Source of the DNA: CAUZIZ01 sp965222655
GTDB taxonomy: Bacteria > Acidobacteriota > UBA6911 > RPQK01 > JAJDTT01
DNA: 64,000 nucleotides
Reading direction: 5' to 3'
Assembly (NCBI GenBank): GCA_965222655.1
Contig: CBDCUP010000018.1
Location: forward strand, 372,001-436,000
Position numbers and translations under genes: made by a program. Shown here piece by piece: positions 7,696 through 17,900 of the stretch. Every line of letters starts with the position of its first letter. Within the stretch, counting starts at the first letter, position 1. A model generated the notes under the pieces. The model was not told where the DNA came from, made no database searches, and was given only the letters and a program-made list of their open reading frames with translations.

Positions 7696-9153
7696 TCATT
7701 TGGGAATCTGGTTGAGTGTGTAGTAAGCGCGGTCGTGCAAAAGAGGCCTCCCTGCTTCCGACATCACTCCGGGCAGCTGCAATTCGTGCACGTATCCTTC
7801 CCGCAGGCCGTCGATCACGAGACGGACACGCCGGCCTGATGCGGCAACCGATGCCGTTCGAATCTTCGGTGTCTGAGTTTCGATCTCGGGGCTGCCGTAG
7901 TCGGGGTGATACAGATAAGTGTAGCTGGACATGCGATACGACCGAGGATTACTCCCGCGGTTTCGATCGACGGGCTTCGTGAATACCAGTTCGAACCCAT
8001 CCCTCATCGCCCTCATTTCCTTTACTTCGAACGGCACCTTTCCGGTCCAGACCAACCGCTGCAGACCGAAGGAACGATTGCCGATCGAGTTCCAGCCGCG
8101 ATTCGTTTCTCCCACGAAGAGAGACCCATCGATGCCCCAGGCCAGGCGGACGACGGCCGACTGGAAACCTCTTCTGAATGGAAAGCAGGCCCCCTGGTAC
8201 TCGCCTCCGACCTTCTCCAGGTAGACCCTCGAGATCAGGGCCATGGTGAAATCGCCGATGAAGAGCTGGTCCTCAAAGGGACCGAACCTGCCTCCGCTTT
8301 GATCACAGACGATATCGGTCGTGCTTCGCGCCACTTTGTTGTAGGGAAACCACACAGCTGGTAGTTTCAGGATCGGCAACTGCTCACGGGCCTCGAGTAT
8401 CGGGATGCCCGAGGGGATCTTGTCGGGACACTGGATGGGTGAGCCAGGCAGGCTGCAAAACTTCAGGGAGTCGACGTGACCGAAGAAATCCCCTTCCTGC
8501 ATGTGGTTGAGGGTGCAGGTGCCGATCCAGTTGCCCTGCTGATCGGTAAAGAATACCGCACCGTCGGCATTCAGACCCAACCCACTGGGAGAACGCATTC
8601 CAGCGCTGACGGGAAACATCTTCCCTTCGGGGGTGACCTTCAGCCCCCAACCTCGCCAGGCCTCATTGCGGGTCGCCTTGTCCCCGATTGTCGAATTCAG
8701 GGTCACCCAGAAATTACCTTGGCTATCGACCTTGGGCCCGTAGGCATACTCGTGGTAGTTTCCCGTAATACCCCAGCCATTGTATAAAGTGCGGTACTCA
8801 TCCATGACCCCATCATCATTTTGATCACGCATGCGGGTCAGCTCGCTGCGCTGCGCCAGGTAGAGGGAATCGCCATGCTGGAGGAGACCCAGAGGCTCAT
8901 GCAAGGCGGAGGCGATGCGCTTCAGCCTAAGCTTGCCGGGAGGGTCCTGATAGGGGTTCGTGATCAGCCATACCTCGCCTCTCCGGATAGCGACTGCGAG
9001 GGCGCCAGTTCTGAGGGTCTCGAGCCCGCTGACTTCGAAGGGAAGCCCCTCGGGAGTGGGGAGTGTAATCATCCGGTAGTATTCTTCCTCGCCCGCCAGC
9101 ACACCGGGCAAGGCGAAGATCCCAAGCAGCGCCACCAGGAGAGATCTCACCAT
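7696..9153 (-). CDS. Exported beta-propeller protein (PQQ-dehydrogenase-like/DUF7133 type)
   Basis: Secreted six-bladed propeller-type protein of 485 residues. A signal peptide (LLVALLGIFALPGVLA) is followed by blade-like segments: GLLQHGDSLYLAQRSELTRM, DQNDDGVMDEYRTLYNG, RSPSGLGLNADGAVFFTDQQ. The DxNxDG loop is a common calcium-type turn in these proteins. The family accompanies haem c proteins in Planctomycetota, Verrucomicrobiota and Acidobacteriota and is thought to act on sugars, but no reaction is proved. The first bases overlap the end of the pentahaem gene by 7 bp (9147-9153), indicating coupled translation and a shared role. Confidence 0.8.
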   Translation of the reverse strand: MVRSLLVALLGIFALPGVLAGEEEYYRMITLPTPEGLPFEVSGLETLRTGALAVAIRRGEVWLITNPYQDPPGKLRLKRIASALHEPLGLLQHGDSLYLAQRSELTRMRDQNDDGVMDEYRTLYNGWGITGNYHEYAYGPKVDSQGNFWVTLNSTIGDKATRNEAWRGWGLKVTPEGKMFPVSAGMRSPSGLGLNADGAVFFTDQQGNWIGTCTLNHMQEGDFFGHVDSLKFCSLPGSPIQCPDKIPSGIPILEAREQLPILKLPAVWFPYNKVARSTTDIVCDQSGGRFGPFEDQLFIGDFTMALISRVYLEKVGGEYQGACFPFRRGFQSAVVRLAWGIDGSLFVGETNRGWNSIGNRSFGLQRLVWTGKVPFEVKEMRAMRDGFELVFTKPVDRNRGSNPRSYRMSSYTYLYHPDYGSPEIETQTPKIRTASVAASGRRVRLVIDGLREGYVHELQLPGVMSEAGRPLLHDRAYYTLNQIPK

Positions 9154-11603
9154 GTCAGCTCCAACTCGACCCTGGCCCGGTCTCTGCGGAAGCGCACTGG
9201 AAGCAGAACTTCCATTTGAGAGCCGGAGCGTCTCAGAACCGGCGACACGGCACGGTCAGATCTCAACCGGATCTTCAGCTCTCGGGAAGCGTAGACTCCA
9301 CCACCGCGATCTTTGATCCGGGGAGCCCTCAGGGCCCGAAACCAGATAGAGTCCGATCGCCCTCTCAGCTCCAGCGTGCGTTTCAGCCACGGCGTCTGGG
9401 AGACCGATTGCAAAGTCGAGTCGGCTTTGGTTGGAGCCATCCGTTCCTCTATGGCGAGGCCCTTGAAGGAATAGAAAAACAGCGGCGTCCCGTCAGCTTC
9501 TACTCGGTAGCCTCCCATCCTGTAGTCCGCCTCGGACCCGGTGACCTGGGGCCAGAGGCTTTGAGGGGTCTCGAGTCGGGCGAAAGGCATTCCGACGCTC
9601 AGATCTACCTGATCTGAGCTCAGCGGTGGCGTGAATGGTGTATAGCGATTTGCCCAGGTCGACTCGGCGTCCAGGAACCGGCCCCGCCAGGCCAGGGCGA
9701 AGCGCACCCTCAAGGCGTCGAAGGCGACGTGGGTTCCCTCAGGATAGCCAACCGCGATGGCGTGGGTCCCCACACCCTCCATGAAGGTTCGCAGGAGCAC
9801 CGGTCTCTCTTGCGGTGTAATCTCGAAGACACGATCCTCTTCCATCCCTTCCGGAAGCCGAGTCTGGTCCAGCTCCTTCAGATAGATCCAGATCGCCTCG
9901 ATCTGCTTGTCTGCGTCGCCACCCAGGACCTCCGTAATCGTACTCTTTCCCTTGTCAAAGTATGAGGGCATCAGGGTCTGTGGTCGGAACCCTTCTGGAT
10001 CGAGCATGAACTTCTTGAACCAGGCCGGCTGAAGACGCTCTACTGAAGTCGCCAGATCCAGTGCCGGCATCCCCAATGAGCTTTGTCCCATCAAATCGTG
10101 ACAGTTGACGCAGTTGAAAGCGTTCACACCCATGAGGCGACGTCCATGGTGACTGCGATGATGAGGCTGACCACCGCCGACATCTACTTCAGGGAGATTC
10201 GGATCGCTATCGGCCAGGCCAAGGTTCTCAACCAGATGAGTGAGATTCTCCATCCCATAGGAAGGCATGCGAGTGGCCAGATAGGGTCGCAGTTCAACCG
10301 AACCCTTCAAGACACTCTCGAGCCACTCCGAAGTCAGTTTCTGGCCGACGCCGGTCAGGGGAGGCGGAATTCGTCCCTCTTCGGCAAGGTCTATTTCCTG
10401 GGTAGATTGGAAGTACGCTGCCCGGCCTGGTTCTGGTCCACCCCGGCCATCTCGTCGATGACAGGCAAAGCAATTGAGAGCCGTCAGCGCTCTCCTCACG
10501 CCGACCTTCGGATCCAGTGGGGACAGACTCCTATTGCGGAGCTGCCGCAAAGCCGCTTTGAGGGCATCCCGTTGGGGCGGGCTCAGGTCGAAATCGGGGA
10601 CTTCTCTGGCTTGAGCATTCCCCAGGCATCCCCCAGGATCATCCGGATCCAGTTCCAACAACTTTGGGCTGGACGGTATTGGCTCGATGGCCTGGGAGGA
10701 TCCGAACTGGTGACAAGCCGCACAGCGCAACTGGGAAAACAACCGTCTACCCTGTTCCACGCTTTCAGGATCGATCGGCTCCAGAATGGCAGGGGCTGGC
10801 TCACCCCCCTGTCCCGGGCCGTTCTCATCGAGCAAATAGGAGGCAATCGCCCGCGCTTCGCCGGGATCCAGCCCCATTCGAGGCATCCGTCCTGAGGGCC
10901 GAGTCGCAAGCGGATTCTCCAGGAAGTCCGCAAGTGGCTGGAGGGCTGTCTTTCTTCTCTGGTTGGGCAACGGAGCCGATGGGATCCCGATCCGGGGAGT
11001 CTCTATCTGGACTGCCTGGTAAACCTCTTCTTCATCCCCATACCTGACCCCTGGGGGTCGCAGGGCGGGATGACAGGCCACACAGCCGACGGAGTGGTAG
11101 AGTGCCTCTCCGAGCCTGGAAGTCTTGGAAGCCGTGGGCGGGCCGGAAGCCCGAAAAGGACCTCCCTGGGAAGCCAGAAAGCTCGCCAGGTCTCGGACGG
11201 CCTCACTTCTCTCCTCCTCCGGCCATTCCCCGAAGAGGCCGGGCATCCGTGTACCCGGTTGCGCCGAGGACGGATCGGCAACGAACTGCGTGAGATAATC
11301 GAGATTCAGGCGAGCACCAACGCCCTGCAGGAGCGGTGCCTGATTTCGTCCGAGGCGCGCGTAGGTCTCGTCGTCCACTTCATGGCAGGAAACGCACCCG
11401 AGTTCGGAGATCAGGATTTCGCCACCCTCGACGCAGGCTTCAATTTCTTTGTAGAAGCGCTCGAACCCAACGACGATGGGGCCGGACACAGCTTCGGTGC
11501 TATCGTCAGGGTCCCCACAGCTACAGAAGAGAGATCCCGCGGCGCTCAAGATGAAAGGCAACAGGATTCTCGCTGGCCTTCCTCGGTGTCGTCCGATCGC
11601 CAC
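9147..11603 (-). CDS. Multihaem c-type cytochrome-domain protein (five CxxCH)
   Basis: Periplasmic electron carrier or oxidoreductase subunit of 818 residues. Five haem c sites are visible: CVSCH, CVACH, CAACH, CFACH and CVNCH, in successive cytochrome c-like modules each closing with an RMP-type Met ligand (for example GTRMPGLFG, SGRMPRMGL, ATRMPSYGM). The last third lacks haem sites and is beta-rich. A short N-terminal hydrophobic segment (ILLPFILSAAGSLFCSC) is a signal sequence, perhaps of a lipoprotein. The start is a GTG at 11603. Translation is coupled to the propeller protein downstream, so the pair probably oxidises a substrate and passes electrons to the respiratory chain (inference). 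Confidence 0.87.
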   Translation of the reverse strand: MAIGRHRGRPARILLPFILSAAGSLFCSCGDPDDSTEAVSGPIVVGFERFYKEIEACVEGGEILISELGCVSCHEVDDETYARLGRNQAPLLQGVGARLNLDYLTQFVADPSSAQPGTRMPGLFGEWPEEERSEAVRDLASFLASQGGPFRASGPPTASKTSRLGEALYHSVGCVACHPALRPPGVRYGDEEEVYQAVQIETPRIGIPSAPLPNQRRKTALQPLADFLENPLATRPSGRMPRMGLDPGEARAIASYLLDENGPGQGGEPAPAILEPIDPESVEQGRRLFSQLRCAACHQFGSSQAIEPIPSSPKLLELDPDDPGGCLGNAQAREVPDFDLSPPQRDALKAALRQLRNRSLSPLDPKVGVRRALTALNCFACHRRDGRGGPEPGRAAYFQSTQEIDLAEEGRIPPPLTGVGQKLTSEWLESVLKGSVELRPYLATRMPSYGMENLTHLVENLGLADSDPNLPEVDVGGGQPHHRSHHGRRLMGVNAFNCVNCHDLMGQSSLGMPALDLATSVERLQPAWFKKFMLDPEGFRPQTLMPSYFDKGKSTITEVLGGDADKQIEAIWIYLKELDQTRLPEGMEEDRVFEITPQERPVLLRTFMEGVGTHAIAVGYPEGTHVAFDALRVRFALAWRGRFLDAESTWANRYTPFTPPLSSDQVDLSVGMPFARLETPQSLWPQVTGSEADYRMGGYRVEADGTPLFFYSFKGLAIEERMAPTKADSTLQSVSQTPWLKRTLELRGRSDSIWFRALRAPRIKDRGGGVYASRELKIRLRSDRAVSPVLRRSGSQMEVLLPVRFRRDRARVELELTW

Positions 11604-11616
11604 GGGTAGCCAAGAA

Positions 11617-12201
11617 TCAGCTTACCGCGGATTCCGCGGTGACTCCCTCACTCGCTTCGACCAGCAGCTTGATCCAGTGCCCCATGTATTTGCCGTGATC
11701 GTGATAGGTACGCCCACTCACCAGATTTCCATCTACGACACAGGGTTCGTTGACGAAGATGCCTCCGCACACCTCCAGATCAAATTGGCACTTGGGGACC
11801 GTCGCCATCCTCCGTCCCTTGACACAGCCGGCATAAGCGGGGATCTCGACGCCATGGCAAACACAGCCCACCGGCTTGTTGGCGTCGAAGAAATAGCGGG
11901 TGATGCGGACCAGGTCGGTATCGTATCGAATGTACTCGGGAGCCCTACCGCCGGAGAAGAAGATTCCAAGATATTCTTCGGGACGGACATCACGAAAAGC
12001 GATATCAGCCTCGAGCTTATAGCCCTCAAACTCCCGAGTGATGGTCCAGCCTGGACTGATCTCATGGAGCACCATGGGATAGAGACGTTTCTCCGGTGCC
12101 GCTACCACGGGTTCGAAGCCCGCTTCCTGCACCCGAAAATAGGGATACAAGGTATCAACGGTCTCACTCGCGTCTCCGATGATGATCAAGACTTTGCTCA
12201 T
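11617..12201 (-). CDS. DJ-1/PfpI family protein
   Basis: Flavodoxin-like glutamine-amidotransferase-fold protein of 194 residues. The nucleophile elbow is GCVCHG, with Cys followed by His as in the Cys-His pair of PfpI proteases, YajL and glyoxalase-type relatives; the acidic residue expected upstream is present in FFSGGRAPEY. The ATG at 12201 follows GAGGTG at 5 bases and is preferred to a GTG at 12210. It lies 13 bases upstream of the pentahaem gene on the same strand, so co-transcription is likely. Which DJ-1 activity it has cannot be told. Confidence 0.85.
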   Translation of the reverse strand: MSKVLIIIGDASETVDTLYPYFRVQEAGFEPVVAAPEKRLYPMVLHEISPGWTITREFEGYKLEADIAFRDVRPEEYLGIFFSGGRAPEYIRYDTDLVRITRYFFDANKPVGCVCHGVEIPAYAGCVKGRRMATVPKCQFDLEVCGGIFVNEPCVVDGNLVSGRTYHDHGKYMGHWIKLLVEASEGVTAESAVS

Positions 12202-12268
12202 TGGTTTCACCTCAATTCGACAATCTGGTTATCGTCCTCAGCTGTGGATTCTTACGGAAACCGCCGAT

Positions 12269-13210
12269 TCACGCAGCGCCTCCTAGACAGGTCTCCAGGT
12301 AGCGGCGCGACTTGTTTACCGCCTCGGTTACCTGCTGGACCTCGGGGAGAATAGGAATTCCACGAGGCACCGGATGCATGAAGATAGAGGTCCAACCGGG
12401 ATAGTCGATTTCCCTCAGGGCCGCGACAATCCGGACGAAGTCCATGGGGCCGTAACCCGGCATCTGGAACATCTCTTCCTTCTTGGGTAGCTTCTGTGCG
12501 GCACCTTTTCCATGCTGCCACGCATAGAAGTGGACCAACTTGGAGCCGAGTTCCTTTATCAGACCGGTAATCAAACCCGGGTCCTGCGGTAAATGGTAGG
12601 GAGCCAGAGCGATTCCCAGTTGCTCGGATTCCGCAAGCTCTCCGAAATAGCGAATGGAGTCGGGACTCGAAATCAACGAGTTCCCATGATTCTCGATCCC
12701 GATGATGACTCCTGCCCTGGCTGCGGCCTCGGCGTGAGGCTTCATTCTTTCAAGAAAGTCCTTTACCTTCTGCTTCAGGGACTTGTCTCCTTCAGAGGAG
12801 AGCCGATCGCTGCCACAGATCAGGATCTTGGCGCCAAGTTTCTGGGCTACCTTCATCTCTTCCTGCAGCCGGTAGGGTCCCAGATCGTAGTGGGTCAGGA
12901 TTCCGAGCTTGACCTCATGCTCAGCCAGTAGCTCGGCAAACCGGTCGTGGCCCATCTCTTCCATCTGTTCGCGCTGGTTGGCATGGCCCAGGGGCCAGAT
13001 ATCGATGTGCTCGGCACCGGTCTTGTGTACTTCGGGCACGATCTCTTGCAGCCGAATCTTCCCGTAGAGGCTCGAGGCCAGGATATACGTCAGACGGAAC
13101 TTGTCGGTCGCTTGAAGGGCACTACTCGAGAGCCCCGTGCAGACCCCGCTCACTCCGCCCAGAAGGAGCTGACAAGCTTGACGTCGATTCAAACTGTAAT
13201 CTGACGGCAT
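12269..13210 (-). CDS. Exported sugar phosphate isomerase/epimerase-like TIM barrel
   Basis: Member of the xylose isomerase-like (AP endonuclease 2 fold) family. An N-terminal NRRQACQLLLGG stretch is a probable Tat-type signal ending near ALQA, so the enzyme should be periplasmic. Barrel motifs include HIDIWPLGHANQ, GVIIGIENHGNSL (a Glu metal ligand), KLVHFYAWQHGKG and SIFMHPVP. Proteins of this type with Tat signals often sit beside DUF1080 and haem proteins and act on oxidised sugars. The gene is upstream of the DJ-1 gene on the same strand and may begin the operon. Confidence 0.82.
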   Translation of the reverse strand: MPSDYSLNRRQACQLLLGGVSGVCTGLSSSALQATDKFRLTYILASSLYGKIRLQEIVPEVHKTGAEHIDIWPLGHANQREQMEEMGHDRFAELLAEHEVKLGILTHYDLGPYRLQEEMKVAQKLGAKILICGSDRLSSEGDKSLKQKVKDFLERMKPHAEAAARAGVIIGIENHGNSLISSPDSIRYFGELAESEQLGIALAPYHLPQDPGLITGLIKELGSKLVHFYAWQHGKGAAQKLPKKEEMFQMPGYGPMDFVRIVAALREIDYPGWTSIFMHPVPRGIPILPEVQQVTEAVNKSRRYLETCLGGAA

Positions 13211-13270
13211 GCTGCATCTATTCTAGGATCATCCTGCGAGAAGAGAAAGCTCTGGGGAGCGATGAGGTAA

Positions 13271-13504
13271 GTTTCCAAGGTACAAGATACAAGATACAAA
13301 CAAGTCCCAAGTTCCAAGCATCAAACGTAGCGACACCAAGGGAAGCTGGCGAAGGTATGGCTGTGGGAAGAAAAGAGAGTATGCTGCCGGTCGGAGTCCT
13401 CGCAGAAGTTGCCAGGCGACTTCAAATGGTTTGGAATTTGGTGCTTGAAATTTGTTTGTATCTTGTTTCTTGTATCTTATTTATCTTGTCTCTTGGAATT
13501 CTCA
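13271..13504. repeat. Inverted-repeat element with period-7 arms (copy 1)
   Basis: Left arm has AAGATACAAGATACAAACAAG followed by CCAAGTTCCAAGCATC; the right arm is its approximate complement ending TTTGTTTGTATCTTG. About 95 bases lie between. The same design recurs at 14738-14948, so the M50 gene is bracketed by two copies. The gap between the sugar isomerase and the M50 gene holds only this element. Confidence 0.8.
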
Positions 13505-13513
13505 GCTTTCCGC

Positions 13514-14620
13514 TCACGCCTCCACCGCACGATGAAGCCTGCTTGAGGTCGACAGCGCTACCTGGATCGAGACAAACTCGCCGACGTTGTCCATGGTCAA
13601 GAGACCTATCAGCTTCCCCAGTCGGAGCACAGGTAGGGTGGAGCAATCACAACTCTGTAGGCGGGCGAACGCTGCCTCCAGCATCTCAGATGAGTCGGCG
13701 ACTTGAAAATCCTTCTGCATGACGTCCGCGATCGAGGTTGACTGATCCCGCTCCGCCAGCGCCCTCTGGAGATCACCACGCGTCAGAACCCCGACGACTC
13801 GCTCGCCGTCGACCACGGGGAAGTCGTGCTGGGATCCGGAGAGGACCAGCTCCACTGCCCGGGCCAAGGTCTGATCTGGGGAAACTGTCTGGAATCGAGT
13901 CACCATGGCTCGACTCACCGGGATCCCACCCAGAGCCGTTTTCATCTTGACCATGTTGGCTTCCTGGGTGGCGCCAATCCAGACGAAAAAGGCAATGAAC
14001 AATAGGAACGGATTGCTGAGAAAACCAAAAAAGCCAAAGAGAAGGGCCATCCCCTGCCCCATACTGGCGGCGATCTCGGTGGCTCTGGTGTAGTCCATCC
14101 TGGTGGCCAGCAAGGCGCGTAGGACCCGGCCCCCATCCATGGGAAAAGCGGGAAGCATATTGAAGACTATCAAGAACAGATTGACCACCATGAGGCGACC
14201 CAGAAAGGATCCCGTAACCACACCGAGCTGCGAGAAAGAGTGGGAGGCACCCGTGATTGCCAATAGCACAAAGAGTACCGCCGCAATTACCAGGTTGACG
14301 CTGGGTCCAGCGAGCGCAACCCAGAGCTCCTGCTTGGGCTCATCAGGCATACGCTCCAGACGGGCCACGCCGCCAATGGGTAAGAGAGTGATGTCCCTGG
14401 TCAGGATTCCGTAGCGCTTGGCGGTCAGAGCGTGCCCCAGCTCATGCAGGACGACACAGGCGAAAAGAGACAGAACGAAGACTACCGCTTCCAGCGTCTC
14501 CAAAATCCCCCCACCCTGGGTCCAGAAATTCAATACGATCCAACCGATGAGGAGAAGAAAGGTGGCATGCATATAGACGCCAATGCCCGCGATTTCCGCC
14601 AACTTCCACGACCACTTCAT
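13514..14620 (-). CDS. Site-2-type M50 zinc metalloprotease with two CBS domains
   Basis: Intramembrane protease of 368 residues. The zinc motif HELGH lies in a membrane segment (VVLHELGHALTAKRYG), and the third ligand motif is NMLPAFPMDGGR. Several hydrophobic spans precede residue 230. The C-terminal third holds two CBS repeats (FPVVDGERVVGVLTRGDLQR; STLPVLRLGKLIGLLTMDNV), which usually bind adenylates and may regulate the protease. The ATG at 14620 follows GGAGG. Substrate is unknown; relatives cleave anti-sigma or signal-peptide remnants. Confidence 0.9.
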   Translation of the reverse strand: MKWSWKLAEIAGIGVYMHATFLLLIGWIVLNFWTQGGGILETLEAVVFVLSLFACVVLHELGHALTAKRYGILTRDITLLPIGGVARLERMPDEPKQELWVALAGPSVNLVIAAVLFVLLAITGASHSFSQLGVVTGSFLGRLMVVNLFLIVFNMLPAFPMDGGRVLRALLATRMDYTRATEIAASMGQGMALLFGFFGFLSNPFLLFIAFFVWIGATQEANMVKMKTALGGIPVSRAMVTRFQTVSPDQTLARAVELVLSGSQHDFPVVDGERVVGVLTRGDLQRALAERDQSTSIADVMQKDFQVADSSEMLEAAFARLQSCDCSTLPVLRLGKLIGLLTMDNVGEFVSIQVALSTSSRLHRAVEA

Positions 14621-14737
14621 TAGCCTTACCTCCGTCCTGGTGGGGACTCGTAGAACCTTCCAGAGCTGCCTTCGAGTACAGTCATGATAGCCCTTTTGAA
14701 GACGAAGGGGCGAGAAGACGATGCCCAGTCCGCGGGA

Positions 14738-14948
14738 ATCTCAAGATACAAGATACAAGATACAAACAAGCTCCAAATTCCAAAGCATCGATTTTCCAAA
14801 CTGGATTGGTAGCAGACTCGGTCGGGTCACTTTGGAAGAGGTTTCAGGAACCAGGCTCTACCTGGCAACCACCAAACCAGGCCAACCGGGTGTTTGAGAT
14901 TTGATGCTTGGAACTTGTTTGTATCTTGTATCTTGGTGCTTAGAATCA
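14738..14948. repeat. Inverted-repeat element with period-7 arms (copy 2)
   Basis: Left arm has AAGATACAAGATACAAACAAG and a CCAAATTCCAAAGCATC tail; right arm is GATGCTTGGAACTTG then TTTGTATCTTGTATCTTG. It resembles copy 1 at 13271-13504 in arms and in total length but its centre differs. It lies just upstream of the DUF1080 lipoprotein gene, and the start codon of that gene follows by a few bases. Confidence 0.8.
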
Positions 14949-14954
14949 AAACCT

Positions 14955-17900
14955 ATGTCAACTAAACATCCTCTTTCTGCTCCCGTTCTTGTCCTCCTCC
15001 TTTTTTCACTAACCTTGCTTCCTTCCTGCCAACAGGAGAGCGCTCCGGAAGCAGAGTTCGTTTCGCTCTTCAACGGCCGGGACTTGTCGGGTTGGCTGGG
15101 AGATCCGCGTCTTTGGACTGTCGTCGATGGGGTCATCGTCGGTTCGACCGAACAGGTCAAGCTCACTCACAACAGCTTTCTTTCCACCCGAATCTCCTAT
15201 TCTGACTTCGTCTTGCGGGTGTCGGTCAAACTGCTGAACGGAAATAGTGGAATCCAGTTTCGCAGCGAACAGTTTCCCGACTATGTGGTCAAGGGCTATC
15301 AGGCTGATGTTGCAGTAGAGAAGTACTTCGGCATGTTGTACGACGAGGGTGGTCGAGGAATCATGGAGTACTGGAAAAGCATGACGCCCGAGGGGCAGGC
15401 GGACATCAACTCCGCCGCACACCTGGACGACTGGAACCTCTATGAGATCCACTCTCAGGGCGACCAGATCAAGATGATCCTCAATGGTCGGGTAGTCTGT
15501 GAGATCGAAGACCCGGAGGGCGCCGGCGAGGGCATCATCGCCTTGCAGCTGCACACCGGTGACCCGATGCAGGTCATGTTCAAGGACATCGAAGTCAAGG
15601 ATCTTAGCGAGGAGGAGTCGAAGCGGCCCAATCCCCAGAAGCGACCCTACGCGCTGCGACACCGTTTCACGGCTCTGGAGGGTTTCGAAGTAGAAGCGGT
15701 GGCGTCCGATGACCTGTTGGGATCGGTGGTGAACCTATCCTTCGATCACCTTGGGCGTCCAGTCGTTGCCCTCGAGCACGGCGGGATCCACATTCTGGTC
15801 GACGGTGACGGTGATGGCGACTACGACACGATGAAGGAATTCTCCAGCGAGGTTCGGACCGCCCACGGGATGCACTTTCTGGGGCCAGGCGATCTCCTCG
15901 TAAACTCTAAAGGACCCCAGAAAACAGGTCTCTATCGCCTCAGGGATCTAGACGGTGACGACCGGGCCGATGAAGTGAAATTGATTGCAGCTTCGAGGGG
16001 ACAGATCGGCGAACATGGCCCGCATGCGATTCGGACGGGAATCGACGGAAGTCTCTATATCATGTATGGGAACCACTCTTTTCCCGACGTCTTTGTCGAC
16101 CCCTTGTCCCCCTCCCGGGGGCTGAAGGAAGACCATCTTCTGGCACGCTACCTCGACCCCAGGGGACACGCCAATACCATCTGGGCACCTGCTGGCACCT
16201 TGCACCGCCTGGAGCTGGAAAAGAATCAATGGAGCCAGGTCAACGGCGGTTTTCGCAATGCCTTCGATTTTGATATCGACGAGCAGGGTGAAATTTTCAC
16301 CTTTGATTCAGACATGGAATGGGACTTCGGGCTGCCCTGGTATCGCCCCATCCGCGTTCTTCACTGCACACCTGGAGCCGACTACGGCTGGCGGACAGGG
16401 TCGGGGAAGTTTCCAGAGTCCTACCCCGATACTCTCCCTGGCACCGAAGGTCTGGGGCGAGGCTCCCCAGTCGGAATTGCCTTCTACCACCACAACACCT
16501 ACCCCGAGAAGTACCAGGGCGCGCTCTTCCTGGGCGATTGGTCCCGGGGCCGAATTCTGGTGAGCTTCCCCAAGGAGGAGGGCTCCTCCTTCAGCAGTTC
16601 CAGCCTCGATTTTGTCCAGGGGCACCCCCTCAATGTGACCGATCTGGACATCGGCCCCGACGGCTTCCTCTACTTTGCAACCGGAGGAAGGTCCACCACC
16701 GGGGGGCTCTACCGGGTTACCTGGAAGGGAACTGCTCAGAACAGTTCCAGGGACAAGACAACCGGTCTTGCGGCAGCTCTGGAGCAACCGATGCATCGCT
16801 CGGCCTGGGGACGCCATCGAATCTCGAGTGCGCGTGAAACACTGGGCGCGGCCTGGGAAACTGAACTCCTTAGAGTCGTCCGCGACAAACAGGCTGCCCC
16901 TCGAATCCGAGTGAGGGCCCTGGAACTGCTGCAAGTCATGGGACCTCGACCCGATGTGGAACTCCTGGGCTCTCTAGCAACGGACGAGTCATCGCAGGCG
17001 CGAGCTGCCTCGGTCCTGCTGCTGGGAACCCATGCCCTGAAACACACCTATTCGATCCTGCTGCAGAGCCTGGAAGACAGCGAGCCCCTGGTGGTCAGAA
17101 GGGCCTGCGAGGCCTTGCTCCGAAGCGGCCTCGGGAACGATACCCAGATCGGACAGCTGGACCTGCTTGCGACTGGGTTGTTCAATCTGCTGGACCAGCC
17201 GGACCGCTTCCTCCGCTACGCGGCTCGACTCGCCCTTCAGCGCTTGCCTCGCGATTCCTGGGCTTCCATGGTCCTGGGCGACAGCATCAAGAAACATCCC
17301 CATCGCGCCTTGGAAGGACTCCTGGCGCTGATCCATACCCAGACCACCCGCAATCAAGCAGACTCCATCTTTGGGAAGCTCCTCGAGTACAGTGCGTCGC
17401 TGCCAGGTGAGGACTTGCTGCCCACCTATCTGCGGGTCTGCCAATTGGCTTTGATCCGCGATCCAGCGGCGGGCCAGGACCATCGCGCGCCGTTCATCTC
17501 CAAGGTAGGGCCTCGGTTGCTGAGCCGTTACCCCTCGAAGAAGCATCTGCTCAACCGCGAGCTGGAGGCGATCCTGGCCTATATGCAGCCTGAGGGATCG
17601 ATCGAAGCCATGCTCGACGAGCTACGGCCTGAGCGCTCCCAGGAAGACGAGATCAATACCGTCTACGCCCTCCGTGAGATCCGCAAGGGCTGGAACCCTA
17701 AGCTGCGAAAGCAATTGGTGGATTGGTTCGACCGGGGAAGAGAAATAGCAGGCGCGGCCAGCATGGTCGGCTTCATCGAGAATCTGTGGCAGGACACGCT
17801 CGCACTTCTGGAGCCAGAGGAGCGCAGGCAGGCGGAGGATCGGAAGGAGCGCTATCTAGCAGAGCAGGCCCGACGGGCTCAAGAGCTCATGGCGGAGGTG

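Noticed and set aside
13271..14948. Composite transposon formed by the two inverted-repeat elements around the M50 gene
   Set aside because: No target duplication or transposase found; kept only as an observation of bracketing repeats.
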